Program-made: the position numbers and the translations under genes | Shown here: positions 24,623 through 33,318 of the stretch, one piece after another | How positions within the stretch are numbered: position 1 is the stretch's first letter | Layout: every line of letters starts with the position of its first letter | Source of the DNA: Acidobacteriaceae bacterium | GTDB lineage: Bacteria > Acidobacteriota > Terriglobia > Terriglobales > Acidobacteriaceae | NCBI GenBank assembly: GCA_003138975.1 | Contig: PLHQ01000012.1 | Span: 83,113-134,301 of the forward strand | Reading direction: 5' to 3' | DNA: 51,189 nt | The notes under the pieces: model-generated | What the model was told of the DNA's origin: nothing | What the model saw: only the letters and a program-made list of their open reading frames with translations | Database searches by the model: none

Positions 24623-25732
24623 ATGTCCATTGAGTTCATAGTCGGGGACCGCGCCGGCGCGGCCCGCGCTGGTCGCTTGGTCACGCCCCATGGAGAGATC
24701 GAAACTCCCGTGTTTATGCCCGTAGGCACCGCCGCCACGGTCAAAGCCGTCTCGCAGGATGTTCTCGAAGAACTCGGGGTCCAGATTCTTCTCGGCAATA
24801 CTTATCACCTCTATCTGCGGCCGGGAGTCGAGACCGTCCGCCACCTCGGAGGCCTGCACGGATTCATGGCCTGGCCGCGGGCGATCCTGACTGATTCCGG
24901 CGGCTTCCAGGTTTTCAGCCTGAACGAACTTCGCAAAGTCACCGACGAGGGCGTGACGTTTCGCTCGCATCACGATGGCTCCTCGCATTTTTTCAGCCCG
25001 GAGAGCGCCATGGCCGCGCAGATCGGACTCGGCGCTGACATCATCATGGCGTTCGATGAGTGCACGGAATATCCTGCCGATCGCGCCCGCACGCAGGCCT
25101 CGATGGAATTGACCTTGCGCTGGGCGGAGCGCAGCAAGAAATATTTTGAGGAGCGCAAGCATGAGGTGCCGTGGGGTAGCGCGGACTCGACACAGTCGCT
25201 CTTCGGGATAGTCCAGGGCGGCATGGATCTGGCTCTCAGAAAGGAATCTGCCGAGCGCACGATCGAGATCGGTTTCCTCGGATATGCCATTGGAGGGCTC
25301 AGCGTTGGTGAGCCTCGGGAGCGGACTCGCGAGGTCGTCGAAGCGACTCTCGAACACCTTCCTGCCGACAAGCCGCGCTACTTAATGGGGGTGGGTACTC
25401 CCGACGAGATCGTTGAGTACGCGAGCCTCGGCGTCGATATGATGGATTGCGTCTTGCCCACACGGGCGGCGCGCCATGGCCTGCTCTTCACTTCGGAGGG
25501 AAAAATTTCAATCAAGCAGGCGCGCTTTGCCCAGGATGCCGGCCCGCTCGACCCCACTTGCCTCTGCCGGGTCTGCCAGCGCTATTCCCGGGCGTATCTG
25601 CGGCACCTTTATGCTTCGAATGAAGTGCTGGCTCAGGTCTTAAATACCCTGCACAACCTGAGTTTCTACCTTGACACTATGCGGCGGGTGCGTCATTCTA
25701 TTCGACTTGGGGAAGAGTCCCGTTCTTTCTAG
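24623..25732 (+). CDS. tgt: tRNA-guanine transglycosylase (queuine tRNA-ribosyltransferase)
   Basis: Tgt exchanges G34 for the queuosine precursor preQ1 in tRNAs with GUN anticodons. The 369-aa length is usual. Motifs are TPVFMPVGTAATVKA, LTDSGGFQVFSL, GIVQGG, GGLSVGEP, MMDCVLPTRAARHG with the nucleophilic Asp, and the zinc site CLCRVC followed by a His in the last part. ATG at 24623 gives the conserved start; the frame is open upstream across the YfcE-like gene but is not conserved there. Genes for yajC and secD follow, the classical tgt-yajC-secDF order known in many bacteria, though here a 204-base gap precedes yajC. Confidence 0.95.
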   Translation: MSIEFIVGDRAGAARAGRLVTPHGEIETPVFMPVGTAATVKAVSQDVLEELGVQILLGNTYHLYLRPGVETVRHLGGLHGFMAWPRAILTDSGGFQVFSLNELRKVTDEGVTFRSHHDGSSHFFSPESAMAAQIGLGADIIMAFDECTEYPADRARTQASMELTLRWAERSKKYFEERKHEVPWGSADSTQSLFGIVQGGMDLALRKESAERTIEIGFLGYAIGGLSVGEPRERTREVVEATLEHLPADKPRYLMGVGTPDEIVEYASLGVDMMDCVLPTRAARHGLLFTSEGKISIKQARFAQDAGPLDPTCLCRVCQRYSRAYLRHLYASNEVLAQVLNTLHNLSFYLDTMRRVRHSIRLGEESRSF

Positions 25733-25936
25733 CGCTTGGTCTCAACCGAAACCGTAGACCTCTCTGGAAAGACCTTCCCGGATTCAAGCCTGAGCAGTGG
25801 ATGGTCCGGCCGGAATCGATCGGCACTCCCGTCGTGAAATGACAGGGCCGTGGTGAGTGTAGGCATGGGCGGTTGTTCGCGGATCGGTTCCAGGAGCGCG
25901 GTTATGTAGGTGAGAGAGTCTGGTGAACGTACTTAG

Positions 25937-26260
25937 ATGAACACGCATTTTCTCTTGGCGGTGCAGGCTGGTGGCGGGATGGGGTGGTTGAGCGTCGCCC
26001 CGCTCATCTTCATATTTGCGATCTTTTATTTTCTGCTGATCCTGCCTCAGCAGCGTCGTCAGAAGAAATGGACGGCCATGCTGGATGGCCTTAAAACCGG
26101 AGATAAGGTCGTGACCAGCGGCGGGTTGCGCGGAACGATCATGGCGCTCAAGGATGATAGCGTTCACCTGCGCGTTCCTCCTAATAATCTCGTGCTGGAA
26201 GTGACCAAGGCCTCCGTGACCCAGGTCACGACCACGGAGGAAGAGGCTAAGACCAAGTAA
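25937..26260 (+). CDS. yajC: Preprotein translocase subunit YajC
   Basis: A 107-aa accessory subunit of the SecDF complex. One N-terminal transmembrane helix (about 20-38, ending FLLILPQQRRQKKW) is followed by a cytoplasmic domain with LKTGDKVVTSGGLRGTI, the signature of the family. Length is typical. secD begins within 40 bases downstream. The residues before the helix (MNTHFLLAVQAGGG) are normal for acidobacterial and related YajC proteins. Confidence 0.95.
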   Translation: MNTHFLLAVQAGGGMGWLSVAPLIFIFAIFYFLLILPQQRRQKKWTAMLDGLKTGDKVVTSGGLRGTIMALKDDSVHLRVPPNNLVLEVTKASVTQVTTTEEEAKTK

Positions 26261-26297
26261 TTGCGGTACAACCTGATTTTTGGACTTTAAGTTTTCC

Positions 26298-27914
26298 ATG
26301 AATAAGAATCTTCTTTGGCAGTTGGTACTCATCGTCGGAGTCCTGCTCGTATTTTTGTTCGGGATCTTCGGCATTCCTCAGAGCTTTTCGGGCCAGGGCT
26401 TGCTCGCATCCATGACCAACCGCATTCATCTTGGTCTGGATTTGCGCGGCGGAACCCACCTGATCCTGCAAGTCCAGGTGAATGACGCGATCAATGTAGA
26501 TTCCGACAATGCGGTCGAAATTCTCAAGGAGGAGCTCAACAAGCGCAAGATAGCCTTCGCGGATATCACGAAGCCTGACCCGCAGAATAATCCGGATCGC
26601 ATTGTTCTGAAGGGTGTTCCGGCAGACTCGCGCAAAGATCTGCTGGATATCGCCAACGATCGCCTGCCTGAATACAATCTGACTTCGGGAGCGGAGAACA
26701 CTTGGGCTCTGGCCATGAAGCCGCAGATCCTCAGCGATCTGAAAAACAAGGCTGTGACCCAGGCCATCGAGACCATCCGCAACCGCATTGACTCGCTGGG
26801 CGTGAGTGAGCCAACCATTCAAGAGCACGGCCTCGGCCAGTACCAGATTCTAGTGCAGTTGCCCGGCGTTGACGATCCGGCGCGCGTGAAGGACATTATG
26901 CAGTCCACCGCCATGCTTGAGATCAAACAGGTATTGGGCGGACCGTATCCCAGCGAGCAGGCTGCCATGCAGGATAAGGGCGGCGTTTTGCCGCCGGATG
27001 CGATTCTGCTGCCGGGGCATGGTGCTCCCGGAACTCCTTCAGGCGACCAATCCTGGTATCTGGTGTCGCGCGTGTCCGCAGTGAGAGGAAAAGATCTGCG
27101 GGATGCCCAGCCTAGCACCGATCAGAACGGTCAGCCGAACGTGCGATTCCAGCTAACCGGCGAGGGCGGGCAGCGCTTCTATAACTTCACCTCCGCGCAT
27201 GTGGGCGACAGTCTGGCCGTAGTCCTCGACAACAAAGTTCAGGAAGTCGCGAACATCAAAGAGGCCATTCGCGATACCGGGGAGATCAGCGGTGGCAGCA
27301 TGAACCAGCAGCAGGCCAAGGATCTATCGATGATCCTGCGCTCGGGCGCGCTGCCAGCGGGCATTAAGTATCTGGAAGAGCGCACGGTCGGGCCGTCGCT
27401 GGGCACGGATTCGATCCGCGCCGGCGTTCGGGCGGCGGTTGTCGGTATGCTTGCCGTGCTGATCTTCATGCTCATCTACTACCGTGCGGCAGGCATCAAT
27501 GCTGACGTCGCGCTATTGCTGAACCTCGTCATCCTGCTTGGCTTCATGGGCTACTTCGAGGCCGTGTTGACCTTGCCGGGGATTGCCGGGGTCATCCTTA
27601 CGGTCGGCATGGGCGTGGACTCCAATGTGCTAATTTTTGAGCGCATTCGGGAAGAGTTGAGAAACGGCAAGACGCCGCCATCCGCTGTAGATCAGGGTTT
27701 CAGCCACGCCTGGGTCACTATCGTGGACACCCACGTCACTACCATTGTTTCGGCGGCAATTTTGTTCCTGTTCGGAACCGGGCCGGTGAAGGGGTTTGCG
27801 GTCACACTCACCTTCGGTCTGCTGGCGAATTTGTTCACCGCCGTATTCGTGTCCCGCGTGATCTTTGACTGGATCCTGAGTCGCAAGCAGCGTGGCGAAG
27901 CGTTGAGCATTTAG
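26298..27914 (+). CDS. secD: Protein translocase subunit SecD
   Basis: SecD, with SecF, uses the proton gradient to help pull proteins across the inner membrane. From ATG at 26298 it has 538 aa; an in-frame TTG at 26280 adds six residues and cannot be excluded. It has a first membrane helix (about 6-25), then GLDLRGGTHLILQV, a large periplasmic region (about 55-370), and five C-terminal membrane helices with GMGVDSNVLIFERIREELRNGK, a SecD/RND signature. secF follows after 90 bases. This length is normal for separate, unfused SecD. Confidence 0.95.
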   Translation: MNKNLLWQLVLIVGVLLVFLFGIFGIPQSFSGQGLLASMTNRIHLGLDLRGGTHLILQVQVNDAINVDSDNAVEILKEELNKRKIAFADITKPDPQNNPDRIVLKGVPADSRKDLLDIANDRLPEYNLTSGAENTWALAMKPQILSDLKNKAVTQAIETIRNRIDSLGVSEPTIQEHGLGQYQILVQLPGVDDPARVKDIMQSTAMLEIKQVLGGPYPSEQAAMQDKGGVLPPDAILLPGHGAPGTPSGDQSWYLVSRVSAVRGKDLRDAQPSTDQNGQPNVRFQLTGEGGQRFYNFTSAHVGDSLAVVLDNKVQEVANIKEAIRDTGEISGGSMNQQQAKDLSMILRSGALPAGIKYLEERTVGPSLGTDSIRAGVRAAVVGMLAVLIFMLIYYRAAGINADVALLLNLVILLGFMGYFEAVLTLPGIAGVILTVGMGVDSNVLIFERIREELRNGKTPPSAVDQGFSHAWVTIVDTHVTTIVSAAILFLFGTGPVKGFAVTLTFGLLANLFTAVFVSRVIFDWILSRKQRGEALSI

Positions 27915-28004
27915 CAGTTCTGGTTTCCGGTGAGCACGCACCAGAAACAGGAAACGAGAGATTTAGATTGAGAAGTCATACGTGGATAAGGGGCTAAACA
28001 ACCG

Positions 28005-29180
28005 GTGGAGTTCTTTCGCAATACCAACATAGATTTTCTCGGGAAGAAGTGGTATTTTCTTGCCTTCTCACTCGTGTTCAGTGTGGCGGGTATATTCTCG
28101 ATGTTGTTCTGGCATGGCATCCCGTACGGCGTGGACTTCCGCGGCGGCACTCTGGTATATGTGAAGTTCTCGCACACGCCAAACGACAACGCGCTGCGGG
28201 CAGCCATGGACCGCGCCGGTCTGCACAACGCGAAGATTCAGCGCTATGACCAGCCTTCCAATAACGAAGTGCTGATCGACCTCGACGTGCAGGAAACCAG
28301 CGAGCAGGCGCTGGACCGGGGCAAAACTCAGATCATCAACACGCTGGAGACGAACGCCCCGGCGGGCAAGGCGGATCTGAACAATGCCAGTTCTTTGGCC
28401 ATTCAGAATTACTTGATGGACAAAGATCCGATGCACTTGGGCTCGGATGCCGACCAGAAATATACCCAGCAAGCGCAGGCAATTGTGAATGCTCGGGACA
28501 AGGGGCAAGGCGGCGTGCTGAGTTCGCTCGATCAGTTAAAAGGTCCGGTCGATCCAGCAGTGGTGGCTTCTCTGCCAGATGGCTTTTTCTTGTCGGATTT
28601 CAGCGTCCGCAACGTTGAGATCGTTGGGCCGCAAGTGGGCGCACAGTTGCGAAGGCAAGCCTTGCTCGCGACGGCTTATTCGCTGGCGGGAATGCTGATC
28701 TACCTCGGGTTCCGCTTTGAATGGATATACGGCGTCGCGGCCGTGGTCACGGTGTTTCACGATACCTTGATTACCGTGGGCGCGTTCTCGCTGCTCAACA
28801 AAGACATTTCTCTCACCGTGATCGCTGCCATTCTGACCTTGATTGGTTACTCGAATAACGACACGATCGTGGTATTTGACCGCATCCGGGAAAACATTAA
28901 ACTCATGCGGCGCGAGAAGCTGTCGGAAGTCGTTAACCGCAGCATCAACCAAACCTTAAGTCGAACCATCTTGACAGCCGGCCTAACCTTCCTTACCGTA
29001 CTTGCACTCTATTTGTTCGGCGGCGAGGTGCTTCGCGGGTTCAGCCTCGCACTGGTAATCGGCATCTTAATTGGGACGTATTCGTCGATCGCAATTGCGG
29101 CTCCGATCTTAGTGGCTTATCAGGATTGGCGGATCAATAAAGGCAAAAGGCCCATGGCCACGCCGGTCCGGACTAAATGA
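28005..29180 (+). CDS. secF: Protein translocase subunit SecF
   Basis: The 391-aa partner of SecD. It starts at GTG 28005 as MEFFRNTNIDFLGKKWYFL, with an amphipathic start and first membrane helix, and has GVDFRGGTLVYV. C-terminal helices contain LIGYSNNDTIVVFDRIREN, the SecF signature. The periplasmic loop between about 60 and 200 is rather long, with extra charged sequence (about 115-185) compared with E. coli SecF (about 320 aa); this explains the greater length. A terminator-like hairpin follows. Confidence 0.94.
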   Translation: MEFFRNTNIDFLGKKWYFLAFSLVFSVAGIFSMLFWHGIPYGVDFRGGTLVYVKFSHTPNDNALRAAMDRAGLHNAKIQRYDQPSNNEVLIDLDVQETSEQALDRGKTQIINTLETNAPAGKADLNNASSLAIQNYLMDKDPMHLGSDADQKYTQQAQAIVNARDKGQGGVLSSLDQLKGPVDPAVVASLPDGFFLSDFSVRNVEIVGPQVGAQLRRQALLATAYSLAGMLIYLGFRFEWIYGVAAVVTVFHDTLITVGAFSLLNKDISLTVIAAILTLIGYSNNDTIVVFDRIRENIKLMRREKLSEVVNRSINQTLSRTILTAGLTFLTVLALYLFGGEVLRGFSLALVIGILIGTYSSIAIAAPILVAYQDWRINKGKRPMATPVRTK

Positions 29181-29197
29181 TTGTCTGATCGCGTTGC

Positions 29198-29226
29198 AGG
29201 CGTTTTTGCGGTACGCCTTTGTTTGC
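29198..29226 (+). terminator. Terminator-like hairpin after secF
   Basis: AGGCGT (29198-29203) pairs with ACGCCT (29213-29218) and TTGTTT follows. The stem is short. The outer bases GTTGCA and GCAAC might extend it imperfectly. It lies 18 bases after the secF stop. Confidence 0.5.
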
Positions 29227-29348
29227 AACAGTTTTCACGGCCGGGAAGGGCTTGGCTGGCCAGTCTTGGCAATGGAATCGATTTCGGGAGCAAAGGGTAA
29301 TCGGTCGGTGTCTAAGTTTACGTAGGCTCTAAAGTGGGGAGAACAATT

Positions 29349-30086
29349 ATGTTTGAAGATAGCCTTCTGGAATCCGGTGGCAGGCTCAAGACGAAGCGGG
29401 GACGGACAACGACCTTAGCGATCGTTATCGAGATAGGTTTGATCGGCATCATGGTTTTGATGCCCCTCATCTTCACCGAAGCCCTGCCCAAGCAACAGTT
29501 GATGACTTTCCTTGTGGCACCTCCGCCGCCACCACCTCCGCCACCCCCGGCTGCCGCGCCGGTGCACGTGGTGCACCAGATTCAGACCGACATCGTGAAC
29601 GGGGCGCTGCGCACGCCTACCAAGATTCCGCAAAAAATTCAGATGATCAAGGAAGACGAGGCCCCACCGGCGATGGCATCCTCTGGTGTGGTCGGTGGCG
29701 TTCCGGGAGGCATTCCCGGTGGCCAGATGGGTGGCGTAATTGGCGGGATCATCAGTTCCACGCCTGTCGCCGTGCCTAAGGTCGCTGCCCCGCAACGCGT
29801 GCGGGTTTCCCAAGGCGTCTCGCAAGGCCTCCTGATCCGCAAGGTCAACCCGACGTACCCGCCTCTGGCGCGACAGGCTCGCATTTCGGGAACGGTTATA
29901 CTCCGGGCTGTGATCAGCAAGGATGGTTCCATCGAAAACCTCTCACTGGTAAGCGGGCATCCTATGTTGGCTCCCGCGGCCATCGACGCCGTGAAGCAGT
30001 GGAAGTACAAGCCATATCTGCTCAACGGCGAACCCGTGGAAGTCGATACCGAAGTACAAGTTAACTTCACTCTTGCCGGAGGCTAG
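29349..30086 (+). CDS. tonB: TonB family energy transducer
   Basis: A 245-aa protein linking the inner-membrane ExbB-ExbD motor to outer-membrane receptors. After a charged cytoplasmic start there is one membrane helix (about 24-43), then a run of ten prolines near 60. A Gly-rich segment with repeated GGxPGG-like turns (about 110-140) follows. The C-terminal TonB domain has VNPTYPPLARQARISGTVILRAVI and a WKYKPYLLNGEPVEVDT ending. GGGGAG precedes the ATG at 29349; the ORF could begin five codons earlier at GTG. exbB and two exbD genes follow, as expected for its partners. Confidence 0.93.
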   Translation: MFEDSLLESGGRLKTKRGRTTTLAIVIEIGLIGIMVLMPLIFTEALPKQQLMTFLVAPPPPPPPPPPAAAPVHVVHQIQTDIVNGALRTPTKIPQKIQMIKEDEAPPAMASSGVVGGVPGGIPGGQMGGVIGGIISSTPVAVPKVAAPQRVRVSQGVSQGLLIRKVNPTYPPLARQARISGTVILRAVISKDGSIENLSLVSGHPMLAPAAIDAVKQWKYKPYLLNGEPVEVDTEVQVNFTLAGG

Positions 30087-30335
30087 ATCCCGGCTGGTGT
30101 GGCGAGGAACGCGTGACGCAGTGGTTGTGACGCAGCAACGTTAGAAAGTGACAGCGGAATGGCCCTCCCTTCCCGCCCAATTACGGTGGCCGGGAGAGTC
30201 CGTTCGGGAGGCCGGTCGGCGCACCTTTCAGCGCTGAAGTGTGAGCGCGACTACGACTTTCTGCGGTCGTGCTCTTGCGCAGTGTGTAAATCTCGCATCA
30301 AAGTCTAAGAAGTTCCGAGGAGGGAAAAGCAACTC
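30087..30335 (+). other. Leader between tonB and exbB
   Basis: A 249-base gap with no gene. GAGCGCGAC (30243-30251) and GTCGTGCTC (30266-30274) form a 9-bp stem with one G-T pair and a 14-base loop. There is no T tract, so it looks more like a leader structure than a terminator. A good ribosome-binding AGGAGGG precedes the exbB ATG by about 10 bases. Confidence 0.35.
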
Positions 30336-31094
30336 ATGTTAGCTAACTTTGCAGTAGTAGCTCTCAATCATGTTCCCCGGGTAGCTGCCTGGATTGTGCA
30401 AGAAGGTGGCGCAGTGGGGTGGGACCCGATTTCGCTCTGGAGGCAGATGGGTATCATTGCGAAGATCGTGGTCATCATCCTGTTCATCATGTCAGGCTGG
30501 TCGATCGGAGTCATGATTGATCGTGCTATGGCATACAACGCGGCCCGCAAGCAGTCTCGCGCCTTCGCTCCAGCAGTTGCCGGAGCTCTGCGCGATGGCC
30601 GCATCGACGAGGCCATCAAGGTTGCCGAGCGCAACAAAAAGAGCCATCTGGCCAAGGTCGTAACCGCTGGCTTGATGGAATTCAAAGCCCACCAGGATAG
30701 CCCCGGCGCCATCCCCGGTGAGACCATTGAAGCCTCCAAGCGCGCTCTCGAGCGCACCGAAGCCATCGTCCACGCCGAACTCAAGCGCGGACTCGGCGGT
30801 CTGGCCACCATTGGTTCAACGGCCCCGTTCGTGGGACTGTTCGGCACGGTGATGGGCATTCTGAACGCCTTCAAAGGTATTTCTGAGCAGAAGGCTACTG
30901 GTCTGGGTGCGGTCGCAGGCGGCATTTCGGAAGCGCTGGTAACCACGGCTTTCGGGCTGCTCGTGGCCATCCCCGCCGTTATGATGTTCAACTACCTGAC
31001 CGGGCGCGTCGAAGCGTTCGATGTGGAGATGGACAATTCGTCGAGCGAACTGATCGACTACTTCCTGAAGCGGCGGGACGTTCGCCGTTCCTAA
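30336..31094 (+). CDS. exbB: MotA/TolQ/ExbB proton channel family protein
   Basis: A 252-aa ion-channel subunit energising TonB or Tol. Three membrane helices are visible: about 40-62 (IIAKIVVIILFIMSGWSIGV), about 147-175 (LATIGSTAPFVGLFGTVMGI, the ExbB/TolQ signature), and about 190-220. The cytoplasmic loop between the first two is charged, as usual. AGGAGG supports the ATG at 30336. It sits between tonB and two exbD genes. Confidence 0.93.
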   Translation: MLANFAVVALNHVPRVAAWIVQEGGAVGWDPISLWRQMGIIAKIVVIILFIMSGWSIGVMIDRAMAYNAARKQSRAFAPAVAGALRDGRIDEAIKVAERNKKSHLAKVVTAGLMEFKAHQDSPGAIPGETIEASKRALERTEAIVHAELKRGLGGLATIGSTAPFVGLFGTVMGILNAFKGISEQKATGLGAVAGGISEALVTTAFGLLVAIPAVMMFNYLTGRVEAFDVEMDNSSSELIDYFLKRRDVRRS

Positions 31095-31214
31095 GGTTCG
31101 TCCGCTCTAGCTGTCGGACCTCCGCTGTGAGTTGCTTGTCCGGCGCCGGGATCAATCCTGGCGCCGGCCCTCCTGACTCTCGCGGAACACTTGGAAGTAC
31201 TGGAGATTCACGCT

Positions 31215-31685
31215 ATGGCAATCGCAAAACGAAACGAAGGCGCCAAGGTCAACTCCGACATCAATGTAACTCCGATGGTGGATGTGATGCTGGTGCTGCT
31301 GATTATCTTCATGGTGATCACGCCCATGTTGCAGAAGGGTATCAGCGTGGATATGGCCAAGGTAAACAATCCCACGCCGATGGCCGATGCAGACAAGGAA
31401 GACGCTCTGCTGGTGTCCGTGATGCGCGATGGAACCGTCTACTTCGGCGCCGATAAGGTTGCAGTAGACAGCTTGACGGGCAAAGTGAAGGATCGCCTGG
31501 CCAATCGCACAGACAAGCGCGTCTACGTGAAGGCAGATGCCCGCGCCCACTTCGGCAACGTGGTCCAGGTTGTCGACGGCGTACGCGCTGCCGGTGTGGA
31601 CGATTTGGGCTTGCTCACCGACCAGAGAAAGAGCACTCCAAGCGCTCCAAACACCCCACCCGCCGCTGCGGCGCCTGGGCAATAG
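31215..31685 (+). CDS. exbD: ExbD/TolR family biopolymer transport protein (first copy)
   Basis: A 156-aa protein with a single membrane anchor. SDINVTPMVDVMLVLLIIFMV contains the conserved Asp of the proton path, followed by a periplasmic domain. The tail is Pro/Ala-rich (APNTPPAAAAPG). GGAG lies 9 bases before the ATG at 31215. A second exbD gene starts 10 bases after its stop. Confidence 0.93.
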   Translation: MAIAKRNEGAKVNSDINVTPMVDVMLVLLIIFMVITPMLQKGISVDMAKVNNPTPMADADKEDALLVSVMRDGTVYFGADKVAVDSLTGKVKDRLANRTDKRVYVKADARAHFGNVVQVVDGVRAAGVDDLGLLTDQRKSTPSAPNTPPAAAAPGQ

Positions 31686-31695
31686 GAGATCGACT

Positions 31696-32136
31696 ATGAG
31701 TATGGCAGTTGGAACGGGCGGAGGCCAAAGCGCAAATATTAACGTGACTCCGCTCATTGACGTGCTACTGGTGCTGCTCATCATTTTCATGGTGATCACG
31801 CCGCTGACGCCGAAAGGTTTGGACGCGCTGGTGCCTCAGCCGCCCCCGCCCAACGCACCCAAGAACAACACACCCGACCGCACGATTGTGGTGCAGCTCA
31901 TCGATCGTGGCCCCGGCCAGGAACCCGGCTTGAAGATCAATCAGGAAGATGCTACCTGGGACAATCTGCAGGGACGTCTGGCTGATATCTACAAAACTCG
32001 CGCCGAGAAAGTCATGTTTGTGAAGGGCGATGACCCAATCCCCTTCGCCGACGTGGCCAACGTGATCGATATCGCGCACGCCGCCGGAGTTGATAAGGTC
32101 GGTCTGATTACGGCGAAAATCGAAGCGGGCGGCTAG
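31696..32136 (+). CDS. exbD: ExbD/TolR family biopolymer transport protein (second copy)
   Basis: A 146-aa ExbD paralogue with NVTPLIDVLLVLLIIFMVI, the membrane helix carrying the conserved Asp, and a PQPPPPNAPKN linker before the periplasmic domain. A clear AGGAG overlaps the previous gene's stop and sets its start. The two copies differ well outside the helix, so they may form a mixed dimer or serve different TonB-like partners. Confidence 0.93.
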   Translation: MSMAVGTGGGQSANINVTPLIDVLLVLLIIFMVITPLTPKGLDALVPQPPPPNAPKNNTPDRTIVVQLIDRGPGQEPGLKINQEDATWDNLQGRLADIYKTRAEKVMFVKGDDPIPFADVANVIDIAHAAGVDKVGLITAKIEAGG

Positions 32137-32288
32137 ACACAGGTCCGAGTTTTAAGGAAGCGCCCGGACGCCGCCTATCGCATTGAGCCGAGCACGGGGG
32201 CCCCGGTTCCCATGCCGTGTGCTGCCAGCGCTTGTCAAATTGCTGTCTCTGGGCCTACGATGCTGTGGCAAGGGAGACTGATACCGCA

Positions 32289-33125
32289 ATGAATAAATCT
32301 ATTCGACTGCTTTCGCTGGCGGCCGCTGTGCTGGCGATCCTTTCTTCCGTGGGCTGCAGCAAACTGCGCGCCCGCGACCAACTGAACAAGGGCGTCACCG
32401 CCTACAAAAACGCCAAGTTTGAAGAGGCGATTGACCACTTCCAACAAAGCGTTGCCCTGGATCCCACTCTGATTAACGCCAAAATGTATTTGGCTACGGC
32501 CTTCGCGCAGCAATACATTCCCGGCGCCGATACGCCGGATAACAACAAAATGGCGGAACAGGCCATTGAGCAATACCAGCACGTGCTCGAGATGAATCCG
32601 GCGCGCGATCAGAAAGTGAACGCCGCCAAGGGTATCGCCTACCTTTACCTGAACATGAAGAAGTTTGACGACGCCAAAAAGTATTACCGCATGGCCGCCG
32701 ATATCGACCCCAACGATCCCGAACCTTACTACTCGGTGGGCGTTATCGACTGGACAGCCTGCTACCAGCCGCGCATGGAAGAGCGCGCCAAACTTGGCAT
32801 GAAGCCGGATGAGAATCTAAACCCCAAGAACAAAGATCAGAAAAAGGTTTGCTCCGAATTGAAGGAGAAAAATGGCCCGCTGATTCAGGAAGGCATCGAC
32901 AGCCTGAACACGGCGATCAAGCTTCGTCCAGATTACGACGACGCTATGGCCTATCTGAACTTGATGTACCGCGAGAGGGCCGACGTGGAATGCGACGACC
33001 TCGCCGCTCGTCAGGAAGATCTGAAGACCGCCGACCACTGGGTCGACGAGACTTTAAGCACCAAGAAAGCCAAAGCCGAGAAGCAGCCCGGAACGCAAGG
33101 CATCACCTTGGATCAGCCGAAATAG
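32289..33125 (+). CDS. Tetratricopeptide-repeat lipoprotein
   Basis: A 278-aa predicted lipoprotein. The signal sequence ends in LSSVGC with Cys23 as the lipidation site. TPR-like repeats follow: LNKGVTAYKNAKFEEAIDHF and AKMYLATAFAQQY, then YLYLNMKKFDDAKKYY, with a further repeat before the charged, probably disordered tail. It follows the ExbD pair on the same strand after a 152-base gap. It might support the assembly or use of the TonB system, but no direct link is visible. GGGAG precedes the ATG. Confidence 0.85.
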   Translation: MNKSIRLLSLAAAVLAILSSVGCSKLRARDQLNKGVTAYKNAKFEEAIDHFQQSVALDPTLINAKMYLATAFAQQYIPGADTPDNNKMAEQAIEQYQHVLEMNPARDQKVNAAKGIAYLYLNMKKFDDAKKYYRMAADIDPNDPEPYYSVGVIDWTACYQPRMEERAKLGMKPDENLNPKNKDQKKVCSELKEKNGPLIQEGIDSLNTAIKLRPDYDDAMAYLNLMYRERADVECDDLAARQEDLKTADHWVDETLSTKKAKAEKQPGTQGITLDQPK

Positions 33126-33179
33126 TCCGGGATTGACTGGGCACGGGTTTGAAATCCTAATCGTGTAGCGGCGGGAACG

Positions 33180-33205
33180 GCCCACGGGCAAGCCGTGGGC
33201 TGTTT
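33180..33205. terminator. Hairpin between convergent genes
   Basis: GCCCACGG (33180-33187) pairs with CCGTGGGC (33193-33200) around GCAAG, and is followed by TGTTTG. It sits between the TPR lipoprotein gene and the convergent membrane glycosyltransferase gene, so it could end either transcript. The same kind of CCCACGG hairpin is frequent in acidobacterial intergenic DNA, as I recall. Confidence 0.6.
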
Positions 33206-33318
33206 GATGCGACCTTATCCCAGCACGAGTGACCGCAGAAACTAATCCCAATCCCATGTTACAACTCCCCTCCCGCGCCAAGCGGTTCTTCTTGAGATTC
33301 CACCCGCAGCTGGCCAAG

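Noticed and set aside
25784-26374. 196-aa minus-strand frame opposite yajC
   Set aside because: Antisense to a clear yajC and to the start of secD, without domain or ribosome-binding site.
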